Source: Flavobacteriales bacterium
Lineage (GTDB): Bacteria; Bacteroidota; Bacteroidia; Flavobacteriales_G; Salibacteraceae
Direction of reading: 5' to 3'
Length of the DNA stretch: 64,000 nt
NCBI GenBank assembly: GCA_020435995.1
Contig: JAGQYO010000010.1
Span: forward strand, 1-64,000
Translations under genes and position numbers: made by a program
Notes under the pieces: model-generated
What the model was told of the DNA's origin: nothing
The model's database searches: none
The model's input: only the letters and a program-made list of their open reading frames with translations
Shown: one piece after another, positions 54,819-63,162 of the stretch
Numbering within the stretch: position 1 is the stretch's first letter
Layout: each line of letters opens with the position of its first letter

Positions 54819-56270
54819 TTAATTTTTTCTCCAAAAAAACGGAGTGAATAAAATAAGAACCGTAAAGAGCTCCAACCTTCCCAAAAGCATAAGCAAAGAC
54901 AAAAACCATTTTCCTACTTCGGGAATAAAAGAATAATTGTACACTGGCCCTACCTTGCCCAATCCGGGTCCAATGTTTCCCAAACAGCCGATGGAGGCTC
55001 CAATGGCTGTTTCAAAGTCTATGCCTAAAGAAGCTAAAAACGCCGCACCAGTCATAAAAATGATGAGGTAAATGAGAAAGAAGGATAATACATTAAACAC
55101 AATCTCAGTATTGACGGATTTACCATTGAGTTTAACGGGAATGATGGCCGAAGGATGGATTAGTTTTTTTAGCTCTAACACACTGTTTTTGAGCAGAATA
55201 ATATGTCGTACTATCTTCACACCACCGCTGGTGCTACCCGCTGAAGCTCCCATAAACATAAGCCAGAAGAATATGACTGTTACAAAATGACTCCAAATCG
55301 TATAATCTGCCGTGACGAACCCAGTAGTGGTGAGAATGGCTACAACTTGAAAAAAGCCATCGCGGAGAGATTGTTCAAAGTTGGTGGGGTTATTAACGAA
55401 TACAGCCAGCGAAACGAAGAGTCCAACTGAAACAGTGAGAAATGCATAGAACTGCAATTCTTCGTTCTTCCTGATTTTTTTAAATTTTCCTTTTAATGCA
55501 AAATAGGTCATGGTAAAATTGACACCTGCAATAAACATAAACACAATGATCACCCATTGAATAAAACTTGAATCGTAGTGGGCAACACTGGCATTTTTGG
55601 TGGAAAACCCTCCAGTGCTTATTGTCGACATGGCATGGTTTACTGCATCAAACCAGCTCATGCCTCCAAAATAGAGAAGCACAGTCTCGGTGACGGTCAG
55701 CAAAACGTAAATGGCCCAAAGTCTTTTTGCCGTTTCTTTTATTCTTGGGTGAAGTTTATCTGCGGAAACTCCCGGCGATTCCGCTACAAATAACTGCATT
55801 CCTCCAATACCTAATAGTGGCAGAATAGCAATGGTTAGCACTATGATACCCATCCCTCCAATCCAATGGGTAATGGATCGCCAAAAGAGAATAGAGTAGG
55901 GCAAGATTTCGATATCGGTGAGTATGGTAGCACCTGTGGTAGTGTAACCCGAAATAGTTTCAAAAAAAGCATCGGTGTAATTTGGAATGGATCCTGAAAT
56001 GATAAAAGGAAGTGACCCAGTGAGCGCGAGTATGGCCCAACCCGCTGATACAATTAAATATCCGTCTCGTTTTTTAAGGTTTTTATTATGATCTCGCGAA
56101 AAGAACATGAGTACTATTGCTATCACGAAGCAAGTAACACTCGAATACACAAAACTGATAATGCTTTTATCTCCGTAATAAAGCCCAACTGGGATACACA
56201 AGAGCATAAAAAGACCATTAATACCTGAGAGGAGCCCTAAAATATTAATGATGACTTTGGCGTTGAGCAT
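54819..56270 (-). CDS. trkH: TrkH potassium transporter, membrane subunit
   Basis: This 483-residue protein has four M1-P-M2-type repeats with selectivity-filter segments, including SGYTTTGATIL, STGGFSTKN, TTTGFVTADY and GCLGNIGPGLG. The GASAGSTSGGVKIVRHIILLK stretch is characteristic of TrkH. It imports potassium, gated by the TrkA partner encoded just upstream on the same strand with a two-base gap. No truncation is seen. Confidence 0.96.
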   Translation of the reverse strand: MLNAKVIINILGLLSGINGLFMLLCIPVGLYYGDKSIISFVYSSVTCFVIAIVLMFFSRDHNKNLKKRDGYLIVSAGWAILALTGSLPFIISGSIPNYTDAFFETISGYTTTGATILTDIEILPYSILFWRSITHWIGGMGIIVLTIAILPLLGIGGMQLFVAESPGVSADKLHPRIKETAKRLWAIYVLLTVTETVLLYFGGMSWFDAVNHAMSTISTGGFSTKNASVAHYDSSFIQWVIIVFMFIAGVNFTMTYFALKGKFKKIRKNEELQFYAFLTVSVGLFVSLAVFVNNPTNFEQSLRDGFFQVVAILTTTGFVTADYTIWSHFVTVIFFWLMFMGASAGSTSGGVKIVRHIILLKNSVLELKKLIHPSAIIPVKLNGKSVNTEIVFNVLSFFLIYLIIFMTGAAFLASLGIDFETAIGASIGCLGNIGPGLGKVGPVYNYSFIPEVGKWFLSLLMLLGRLELFTVLILFTPFFWRKN

Positions 56271-56272
56271 GA

Positions 56273-57613
56273 CTATTTAAAGAAGGACTCCACTTTTTGA
56301 GCAGCACCTGGTAGGCAAAACACAATAACCTTATCGTCGGCCTCAGCTTGAAAATCGCCTTTCGTAATAAGTGCTTTTCCGTTTCGTATAGCTCCTCCAA
56401 TTACTGCAGAATGAGGAAATCCTAATTTGTAAATAGGCTTCTTGGTAATTTTTGACCCAGCTTTTACCTCGTATTCCAAAATTTGAGAATCTAGCCCACG
56501 GATCATGGTAGAATTAACCACTTTTCCTTTTCGGATGTATTGGTAGATGTTACTTGCCGCAATCAATTTTTTATTGATAAAAGCATCAATACCTACCGAC
56601 TTAGACAGGTGGATGTACTCCATGTTTTCTACCAATGCAATGGTTTTATATACCCCATGTGCTTTTGCCACAAGGCAGCTCATGATATTGGTTTCGCTAT
56701 TACCCGTAACGGCAATAAAAACGCCCATTTGGTCTATATTCTCTTCTTGTAGCAATTCCGCATCTCGCCCGTCTCCTTTAATTACCAGAACATTTTCTAA
56801 CTCGTCGGCCAATTCAAATGCCTTTTCTTTATCCGACTCTATGAGTTTTACTTTGTATTCCTTACAAAGGGCTTTTGCGGTTTTTACCCCTATGGTACTT
56901 CCGCCTAGAATCATCACGTTTCTAAAATCTACGGTTTCATTGCCTGTGAGTGTTAGAAGTCGTTTGATGCCATGCTTTTGTGCAATAAAATAACAGTCAT
57001 CACCTTCGTTAATGAGGGTATCACCGCGCGGAATAATGGTCACGTTCATCCGATTAATGGCAATCAACATAAAGTTGAGGTCTGGGTTCAGGTCGGCGGC
57101 TTGTTTGATGGTTTTATTAAGTATTGGTGCATCCTTACCCATTTGGATGCCTATCAAGCTCAGTTTTCCACCTTCAAATTCAAAGGCATCGGTAAAGGCG
57201 GATTGTTTTACTAAAAAGGCAATTTCTTCTACGGCTAATTTTTCTGGAGAAATAAGAGAATCTAAACCCAAATTTTCGAGGCCAAGTCTGCCGTAGTTTT
57301 TGATGTGTTCGGTATTGGAAATCCTCGCAATGGTTCGTTTTGCTCCTAGTTTTTTGCCCAGCATTGCCACAAGCATGTTGGTGGTTTCCGAGTCGGTAGC
57401 CGTAATCAGAAGATCACAATGTTGAATTCTCGCTTCATCCAATATGGCTACGGAAGTGGCATCACCCCGCAAGATCATTACATCGGTGTGCGATTCTGCA
57501 TACTTTAACTTTTGTTTGTTGAGGTCGATAAGGGTTATGTCCTGGTGCTCGTCAGATAGGAGTTTAGCGAGATGGATTCCCACCTCTCCTGCTCCGGCTA
57601 TCACAATTTTCAT
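56273..57613 (-). CDS. trkA: TrkA, regulatory NAD/nucleotide-binding subunit of the Trk potassium system
   Basis: This 446-residue protein is built of two RCK units, each with TrkA_N and TrkA_C parts. The first Rossmann loop is IVIAGAGEVGIHLAKLL with the acidic residue in TLIDLNKQK. The second (NVMILGGSTIGVKTAKAL) is intact enough to bind a nucleotide. It controls TrkH gating. The trkH gene follows after two bases. A -7 box lies 19 bases upstream of the ATG. Confidence 0.95.
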   Translation of the reverse strand: MKIVIAGAGEVGIHLAKLLSDEHQDITLIDLNKQKLKYAESHTDVMILRGDATSVAILDEARIQHCDLLITATDSETTNMLVAMLGKKLGAKRTIARISNTEHIKNYGRLGLENLGLDSLISPEKLAVEEIAFLVKQSAFTDAFEFEGGKLSLIGIQMGKDAPILNKTIKQAADLNPDLNFMLIAINRMNVTIIPRGDTLINEGDDCYFIAQKHGIKRLLTLTGNETVDFRNVMILGGSTIGVKTAKALCKEYKVKLIESDKEKAFELADELENVLVIKGDGRDAELLQEENIDQMGVFIAVTGNSETNIMSCLVAKAHGVYKTIALVENMEYIHLSKSVGIDAFINKKLIAASNIYQYIRKGKVVNSTMIRGLDSQILEYEVKAGSKITKKPIYKLGFPHSAVIGGAIRNGKALITKGDFQAEADDKVIVFCLPGAAQKVESFFK

Positions 57614-57632
57614 TTGATCCTAAAAATTTGCA

Positions 57633-57640
57633 CAAATGTA
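57633..57640 (-). promoter_or_regulatory. -7 box of the trkA-trkH operon
   Basis: Minus-strand TACATTTG matches TAnnTTTG exactly. The same 8-mer is used for icd and rsmE in this window. Confidence 0.5.
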
Positions 57641-57689
57641 ACCCGATTAATCTTTTTGCTGGAAAAAATTAGGAGTTAGTATTTGGTTG

Positions 57690-58349
57690 TTAGAGCGTTT
57701 CTCCGCTGAATACAAATTCGATGATGTTGGCTCCCATTTGGAGGGCTTCTGTGCGTTTTGCCTCGGGGTCGTTGTGTACGCTTCCATTTTCCCAACCATC
57801 GCCCAAGTCGCTTTCGAATGAATAAAAACAAACCAATCGGCCTTTGTAGATAAGGCCATATCCTCGAGGAATAGCATTGTCGTGTTCGTGAATTTTAGGA
57901 AGTCCTTTGGCAAAATCAAAAGTTTGATGATAAATAGCATGAGAATAGGGGAGTTCTACAAAGTCTAACTCGGGAAACACCTTCTTCATTTGTGGACGAA
58001 TGAATTTATCAAGTCCGTAATTGTCGTCGATATGCAAAAAGCCTCCGTTGCTCAAATAGTTTCTAAGGTTTTCGGCCTCACGGTCGTTAAAAATCACGTT
58101 GCCATGCCCAGTGAGATGCACAAATGGATGATTGAACAAATCTTCGCTTCCTACCTCAACAATAGCCTGCTCAGCAGACAATTGGGTTTTGATTTTTTCG
58201 TTGCAATACTTGGCCATATTGGGCAAGCTGGTTTCTAAGTTTGCGTACCAATCGCCACCGCCATTGTATTTCAAAAGGCCCAGTTGAATTTCTTGACCAA
58301 AAGCAGTAAGCGAAACAAAAAATGAAAGAAGGAGAACTCTTAAATTCAT
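57690..58349 (-). CDS. DUF4159 domain-containing exported protein
   Basis: This 219-residue protein has a signal peptide (VLLLSFFVSLTAFGQE). The DUF4159 domain is recognised by QLGLLKYNGGGDWYANLETSLPNM, the strand FVHLTGHGNV, the segment LRNYLSNGGFLHIDDNYG and GYGLIYKGRLVCFYSFESDLGDGWE. Related proteins have a glutamine-amidotransferase-like fold; the activity is unknown. The start overlaps the stop of rsmE by four bases, so they are cotranscribed. Confidence 0.88.
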   Translation of the reverse strand: MNLRVLLLSFFVSLTAFGQEIQLGLLKYNGGGDWYANLETSLPNMAKYCNEKIKTQLSAEQAIVEVGSEDLFNHPFVHLTGHGNVIFNDREAENLRNYLSNGGFLHIDDNYGLDKFIRPQMKKVFPELDFVELPYSHAIYHQTFDFAKGLPKIHEHDNAIPRGYGLIYKGRLVCFYSFESDLGDGWENGSVHNDPEAKRTEALQMGANIIEFVFSGETL

Positions 58350-59041
58350 TCGATGCCGTTAATTAGGGCGCAAACAAAAATACCCGCCGTTTCGGTGCGG
58401 AGAATAGAATCTCCTAGTGTAATTTGCTTGTAGCCATGCATGGTGGCAAAGCTAACTTCCTCTGGAGAAAAATCACCTTCGGGACCAATGAGAATGGTGA
58501 TATCTGAATGATTCTTAACAGCCTTTAAGAGAGGCATACTTTGCTCAGGATTTTCACAAAAAGCTATGCATCCCTCAGGGTGGTTTTTTACAAATTCTTT
58601 GAAAGGAGTCATTTCACGTAAAATGGGTAAAAAAGGTTGACCCGATTGTTTGATGGCAGATACCAATACTTTTTGAAGCCTTTCTGGTTTTATTACCTTT
58701 CTTTCGCTTCGTTCGCAGAGCAGAGGAGTGATGTGGTCTATACCGATTTCAGTACTTTTTTCGAGGAAGTTTTCAAATCGATCTATGTTTTTGGTGGGTG
58801 CCATGGCTATGTGCAATGAAATGTCTTTTCTGCTAGGATATTCTTTTCGTGATTCGATTTGAAGTTTGGTTTTCTTCGGGTGAGATTCTATTACCTTGGC
58901 TCTGGCAACTACACCTACACCGTTCATCACAAGCACTTCATCGCCTTCCGAAATTCTCAGCACCCGATTCAAGTGTTTTGATTCTTCCTCAGATAATTCC
59001 AAAATATCTGAAATAGGAAAAGGATAATAGACCTTATGCAT
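58346..59041 (-). CDS. rsmE: 16S rRNA (uracil-1498-N3)-methyltransferase RsmE
   Basis: This 231-residue SPOUT methyltransferase opens with ESKHLNRVLRISEGDEV (PUA-like domain). The SPOUT half has LHIAMAPTKNIDRFENFLEKSTEIGIDHITPLLCERSE and the knotted SAM site IGPEGDFSPEE ... LGDSILRTETAGI. It methylates U1498 in the small ribosomal subunit. A -7 box lies only four bases before the ATG. It is followed by the DUF4159 gene (overlap) and preceded, after 22 bases, by trmL on the same strand. Confidence 0.95.
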   Translation of the reverse strand: MHKVYYPFPISDILELSEEESKHLNRVLRISEGDEVLVMNGVGVVARAKVIESHPKKTKLQIESRKEYPSRKDISLHIAMAPTKNIDRFENFLEKSTEIGIDHITPLLCERSERKVIKPERLQKVLVSAIKQSGQPFLPILREMTPFKEFVKNHPEGCIAFCENPEQSMPLLKAVKNHSDITILIGPEGDFSPEEVSFATMHGYKQITLGDSILRTETAGIFVCALINGIE

Positions 59042-59045
59042 AAAA

Positions 59046-59053
59046 CAAATGTA
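59046..59053 (-). promoter_or_regulatory. -7 box abutting rsmE
   Basis: Minus-strand TACATTTG is an exact consensus match that ends four bases before the ATG at 59041, so a transcript from it would be almost leaderless. Confidence 0.45.
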
Positions 59054-59063
59054 GGTTTTGAAC

Positions 59064-59519
59064 TTAAATCTGTGATTGTCGCATCGTCTCTCCCAACACC
59101 ATTGCCACTGAATTGGCCAAATTAAAACTCCTCACCTTGCCCGGGAATGGAATCGTAAGGCATTGATCTTCAAATCGAGAGAGAAGTTCGGGACCAAGGC
59201 CGTCAGCTTCTTTTCCAAAAACCAACCAATCGCCTTCTTGAAATTCTAAGCTATAAAGAGATGTAGTTGCACGGGCACTAAAGAAAAATACCCGATTGGG
59301 GTTGGTTACTTGACTGTACCATTCTTCAAATGAATCATACATTGTTAGCTCCAAATCAGGCCAATAATCTAGTCCAGCACGTTTTACGCGTGAATCTGTA
59401 ATTTCAAACCCCATAGGCTTCACTAAATGCAAATGACATTGCGTAGCCACACACAGACGACCGATGTTTCCAGTATTATTGGGAATTTGTGGTTCTATGA
59501 GTACGATGTTTAGGTGCAT
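59064..59519 (-). CDS. trmL: tRNA (cytidine(34)-2'-O)-methyltransferase TrmL
   Basis: This 151-residue SPOUT protein has the normal length for the minimal family. Diagnostic segments are LIEPQIPNNTGNIGRLC at the start, DYWPDLE, LVFGKEADGLG and IPFPGKVRSFNLANSVAMVLGE at the knot. It methylates the wobble nucleotide of tRNA-Leu isoacceptors. It lies directly upstream of rsmE, giving a small RNA-methylation cluster. Confidence 0.94.
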   Translation of the reverse strand: MHLNIVLIEPQIPNNTGNIGRLCVATQCHLHLVKPMGFEITDSRVKRAGLDYWPDLELTMYDSFEEWYSQVTNPNRVFFFSARATTSLYSLEFQEGDWLVFGKEADGLGPELLSRFEDQCLTIPFPGKVRSFNLANSVAMVLGETMRQSQI

Positions 59520-59877
59520 TTATTAAGGTTCAATGTTCAATGTCCGATGTCCAAAATAGAAGGTAAAAATATCAATCTAAACCGAAATTTTAACTCTGAA
59601 CTTGCCCGCCTGTGTATTCGGGCAGCTTTCACAGTCTATTTAAAACTGCTATTTTCTTTGAGACCTTGGAACAAGTTCAGAGTTGGAAGACTTTAATTCA
59701 TTATTCTTTTACTTCCTTGTTGCATGTTCGATGTTTGAGTTGATTATCAATTTGACAATGTCCAATGTTCAATGTCAAATGTTTAACTAGAAAGTAAAAA
59801 TATCAATATCGAACCGCGATATTATCTCTGCACTTCATTATTCTTTTACTTCCTTGTTGAATGTTCGATGTTCTCAA
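59520..59877. repeat. Repeat-rich 358-base gap
   Basis: The stretch contains no gene. A 39-base unit starting TTCATTATTCTTTTACTTCC occurs at 59697-59736 and 59834-59873 with single-base differences (period 137). GTAAAAATATCAAT occurs at 59563 and 59793. Variants of CAATGTTCAATGT and TGTTCGATGTT are scattered throughout, a low-complexity family common in Bacteroidota intergenic DNA. Confidence 0.75.
59592..59684. mobile_element. 93-base segment with perfect 13-base terminal inverted repeats (possible MITE)
   Basis: AACTCTGAACTTG (59592-59604) and CAAGTTCAGAGTT (59672-59684) are exact inverse complements. A small hairpin GCCCG / CGGGC lies just inside the left arm. No target-site duplication is obvious, so a structured RNA or a remnant is equally possible. 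Confidence 0.35.
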
Positions 59878-60909
59878 TTACTCCACCACCAACTTTTCGA
59901 CGTGGAAAGCCCGGCCATCTTGCAATGCTTGAAATAAATATAAACCCGATGGTAAATTATCCACAGCAATTAATTGTTTGCCTGAATTGCCTGAAACTAT
60001 TTGGTTTAGCACCACTTTGCCTTGTAAACTCATTATCCTTATTTCGAACGCATCTTTTTGGTTTTCTTTGTTCCAAGTAACCGTGAGTAGGTGGTTGGTT
60101 GGATTGGGGAAAATTTTAATTAACTCGTTTAAATCTTGACGTTCATCCAAACCATTTATAAATGATGCATCAAATCTAAAATCATCATACATCAATCCGT
60201 CTCTATTAGAGTTTTGGCCATCAGAGATAAACCCGAATCGAAAAAAAACGGAGTCAGTAAATTGTTTCAATGTAGATTCTGTTTCAAACAAAATGGTTAT
60301 ATCGATTTGCTTAAATTTTTTGGTAAAGCCTGATAACTCAATTGGTTGTCCTGTTATATCAACATTTAAACTCCCGCTATAATTTAGCAAATTTTCCCAT
60401 GTGCTACCATTATCTGTGGTCAGCTCTAAAGTCCCGTAATCCTTTAAACTATCTGAGTCGGTCATATAATTTACGCTCAGATTAATAAAAGCAAATCCTT
60501 CGGAAGTAGGTACTGGAAATTCTTTCATTCTTAAAATAAAATAGGACGTGTCGTTGGTGGGATATGGATTGATTGTATCCGTTATGATGCAATATTTTCC
60601 AGAACTAACGTATTTTAAATTCGGTTTTTTAGCTGGCCCTATTTGCCAAATACAATTTGGGTTACTAAGAGTATCAGTATAAATTTCACAAGCAACGTCG
60701 ATTCTTTCAAAGTCAATCAAACACCATTTATTATGATTTTGGGATATGGCTTCTCCTGAATAAAAAGTAAGTAAAACGCAGGAAATAACTTTAAAGAAGA
60801 ATTGATTTTTCAAAATAATTTGGAATTGATTCTTGTCAAATTTATAAAAAACATTAAACTTTCTTAAAATATTTTTTTCTCCTAATTTTTTTTCGAAATG
60901 CAACAACAC
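59878..60909 (-). CDS. Secreted protein with T9SS type A C-terminal sorting domain
   Basis: This 343-residue protein has a hydrophobic export signal at about residues 37-57 (FFFKVISCVLLTFYSG), unusually far from the ATG, so the true start may be a later alternative codon. The middle is a jelly-roll-like domain with no recognised family (DFERIDVACEIY, LELTTDNGSTWENLLNYSG). The end is a clear Por-type sorting domain: IKIFPNPTNHLLTV, LQGKVVLNQ and LPSGLYLFQAL. It should be exported by the type IX system and attached to the surface or released. Confidence 0.8.
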   Translation of the reverse strand: MLLHFEKKLGEKNILRKFNVFYKFDKNQFQIILKNQFFFKVISCVLLTFYSGEAISQNHNKWCLIDFERIDVACEIYTDTLSNPNCIWQIGPAKKPNLKYVSSGKYCIITDTINPYPTNDTSYFILRMKEFPVPTSEGFAFINLSVNYMTDSDSLKDYGTLELTTDNGSTWENLLNYSGSLNVDITGQPIELSGFTKKFKQIDITILFETESTLKQFTDSVFFRFGFISDGQNSNRDGLMYDDFRFDASFINGLDERQDLNELIKIFPNPTNHLLTVTWNKENQKDAFEIRIMSLQGKVVLNQIVSGNSGKQLIAVDNLPSGLYLFQALQDGRAFHVEKLVVE

Positions 60910-61011
60910 AGGTTATATCTCCTTAGATTGTTCCATTTGCTCAATATAATGGTTTGGGTACCTTTCATTATTAATACTTAAAAGTTTAATCTTATATCTC
61001 GAAATTTTAAG

Positions 61012-61047
61012 CAAAAAAAAATCCCGTCAATTCAAATTGACGGGATT
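61012..61047 (-). terminator. Rho-independent terminator of the prohibitin-like gene
   Basis: The stem AATCCCGTCAA / TTGACGGGATT is perfect. On the minus strand it is followed by a run of T (the A-run at 61012-61019), about 20 bases after the stop. Confidence 0.88.
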
Positions 61048-61066
61048 TAATCAATTAATCTTCAAA

Positions 61067-61915
61067 TTATTTTTCTGCATTAAGAATAATCGGCAATCCA
61101 TTTTTACCGCCTCCAACAACTACAATTTTAGCATTTGGAGATTTGGCTAATTCCAAAGTAGCTTCTATACCTTTTTCAGTCAAAATCTTATCAGTAAGAG
61201 ATTTGCTGATAATGTTAAAGGCGTCAGACTTACCTTGAGCTTCAATGATTTTTCTTTCAGCTTCTTTCTTGGCTCCTTCAATACGGAATTCATATTCCAA
61301 AGCCATTTGCTCTTGTTTCAATTTGTTTTCAATCGCTTGCTGCAGCGTTAAGGGTAACTCCACATCTCTTATAAGTACTGCATCAATCAGCAAGTGTTTA
61401 GAGGCAATCGCTTGTTGAGTCATATTGAAAATTTCATCTTCAATTGCCTCTCTTTTGGTTGAATACAATTCTTCTGGAAGATACTTTCCGATTACTTCCC
61501 TTGCAGCAGAACGAATTTCAGGAATAATCACTGTCTCATGATATCCTTGTCCCACTTCATCGTGTAGGTACCCAATTTCAGCTTCAACTGGCTTATAACG
61601 GTAAGAAACTTCCATTTTAATGGTCAATCCATTTTTAGACAATACTTGCATGATTGAAGTAGCTTCTTGGATTTTTACATCATAAATGTGCATTTGGTTC
61701 CAAGGAAAAATAAAATGAAGACCCTGATCATAAACTACCTCTTTATCCATTCCCCCGCTTAATAGTTTGTACACCACTCCTTTTTGACCAAAGTCAATTT
61801 TTACGAAGATTTTACTCCCGAATCCGAGAATAATAATTGCCCCCAGAACGACCAGGAGTATGGGTAAAAATTTCTTCGGATTAAACTCGGTATTTTGCTC
61901 ATAAAACTCAGCCAT
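61067..61915 (-). CDS. Prohibitin-family SPFH membrane protein
   Basis: This 282-residue protein has one membrane helix near the start (FLPILLVVLGAIIILGFGSKIFV) and then the SPFH/band-7 domain (GQKGVVYKLLSGGMDKEVVYDQGLHFIFPWNQMHIYDVKIQ ...). A long charged coiled coil with Ala/Glu repeats follows (EYEFRIEGAKKEAERKIIEAQGKSDAF). Such proteins form ring-shaped scaffolds in the membrane and often modulate FtsH-type proteases. It is the last gene of a minus-strand group with a lipoprotein and an outer membrane protein gene upstream. Confidence 0.92.
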   Translation of the reverse strand: MAEFYEQNTEFNPKKFLPILLVVLGAIIILGFGSKIFVKIDFGQKGVVYKLLSGGMDKEVVYDQGLHFIFPWNQMHIYDVKIQEATSIMQVLSKNGLTIKMEVSYRYKPVEAEIGYLHDEVGQGYHETVIIPEIRSAAREVIGKYLPEELYSTKREAIEDEIFNMTQQAIASKHLLIDAVLIRDVELPLTLQQAIENKLKQEQMALEYEFRIEGAKKEAERKIIEAQGKSDAFNIISKSLTDKILTEKGIEATLELAKSPNAKIVVVGGGKNGLPIILNAEK

Positions 61916-61931
61916 AATGTTCTTTTTTTAG

Positions 61932-62327
61932 TTATTCAACGGTTTCTTTAATTTGTTTTAAATCACCCACAAATTGTTGTCCTTTCAATAGTGCAGTGTA
62001 TTGATATGTATTTTCTTCAATGGCGCTTATGCTTACCCTTAAGGTATCTTTATAGGTAAGTAAATTTTTCTGTGGATTGCTCGTTTCTTTTAATACCAAA
62101 AAATATTCGCAATCGCTTTTCCAGTAAATATTATAGGTGTCTTTTATATCTCTCTTTTCGCTCGTTTCAATTTGAACTGAATCGTTGCGAATGATTTTTA
62201 TGTCGCTCACAGTTTTGTCCGGAGATTCAAATAGGCCAACTTTAAAATCCTTACAGGTTTTTTTTTGACAGCTCACCGAGCTTGCCGCTAAAATGGTTAA
62301 AGTAAGAATAAGACTAATCGTTCGCAT
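61932..62327 (-). CDS. Small lipoprotein, function unknown
   Basis: This 131-residue protein has a lipoprotein signal (LILTLTILAASSVSC, acylated Cys about residue 20). The mature part has CKDFKVGLFESPDKTVSDIKIIRNDSVQIE and a beta-rich lipocalin-like pattern ending in a small hydrophobic strand. No family is recognised with certainty. It overlaps the upstream barrel gene by 14 bases and lies 16 bases from the prohibitin-like gene, so it is cotranscribed with both. Confidence 0.7.
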   Translation of the reverse strand: MRTISLILTLTILAASSVSCQKKTCKDFKVGLFESPDKTVSDIKIIRNDSVQIETSEKRDIKDTYNIYWKSDCEYFLVLKETSNPQKNLLTYKDTLRVSISAIEENTYQYTALLKGQQFVGDLKQIKETVE

Positions 62328-63162
62328 TGTTGTCTTCAGATTTTGGACGCGTCAAAGGTACACTAAATCCAAAGGCCGCATAATATTCTATCCAGCCAAA
62401 ACGTTGATGTGCTTGTGCGGTATTATCTCCATTAACAAGGATTTTGGGCATAAAAACATAGCCCGATTTCACGGCTGTTTCAAGGTAAAAATTCTTCCAA
62501 AACGTAAACCGCGCGCCAGCTTTCAAATTCGCACCGCCTCCGGCTAGATGAAACTTGTTGTCTTCTCCTTCATCCAATATCATTACAAACGACTTGGGAA
62601 TAACCACCCCAATACCAGCGTTTCCGATGACATCCACATAAAAATTCTTTTTTGAAGAAACCCAAACGGGCAGGTTATATTCGAGCTCAGCGCTGGTGTA
62701 GTTAAGCCCATCACTGTGGTGAACCCAAAAAAAACGCCAGGGCACTACAGTAGGCTCTCCATTGTAAGTACCTTGATACGTGCTGCTCGCCTCAGGAGAG
62801 ATGGTACCATCAATATTTACAGTTTGGTCTTCGATCATATAATATTTCAAGTGGTCCATCCCAATAGAAATACTCAACTTATCGGAGAGGTAATATCCCA
62901 ATCGGTAGTTGTATTGGGGTTGTGAAATATTCTCTGGTTTGAAATACTGCTCCGCCGAAAACGGGCTTGGTTTGTCCTTGGCTTTGATGTCATTAAACGT
63001 GAGGTCGTATCCTTCACCTGAGATATGAAAATCGCTGGTGGTGTAGGCGGCTCGGTTATATCCCCAATAAAAAAATATGCGGCCTTTGCGCTCCACCGAT
63101 TTTTGCCCATAAGCATTTTGGAACATACAGGCAATTAGCAACATAAAACCAACTACTCTCAT
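62314..63162 (-). CDS. Outer membrane beta-barrel-like protein
   Basis: This 282-residue protein has a signal peptide (GFMLLIACMFQNAYGQ). The body is made of amphipathic strands: GRIFFYWGYNRAAYTTSDFHISG, YRLGYYLSDKLSISIGMDHLKYYM and FTFWKNFYLETAVKSGYVF. It ends AFGFSVPLTRPKSEDNN. No substrate or specific family is evident. The ATG directly abuts the proS stop, so translation is probably coupled, which is an odd partner for an aminoacyl-tRNA synthetase. Confidence 0.72.
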   Translation of the reverse strand: MRVVGFMLLIACMFQNAYGQKSVERKGRIFFYWGYNRAAYTTSDFHISGEGYDLTFNDIKAKDKPSPFSAEQYFKPENISQPQYNYRLGYYLSDKLSISIGMDHLKYYMIEDQTVNIDGTISPEASSTYQGTYNGEPTVVPWRFFWVHHSDGLNYTSAELEYNLPVWVSSKKNFYVDVIGNAGIGVVIPKSFVMILDEGEDNKFHLAGGGANLKAGARFTFWKNFYLETAVKSGYVFMPKILVNGDNTAQAHQRFGWIEYYAAFGFSVPLTRPKSEDNNAND

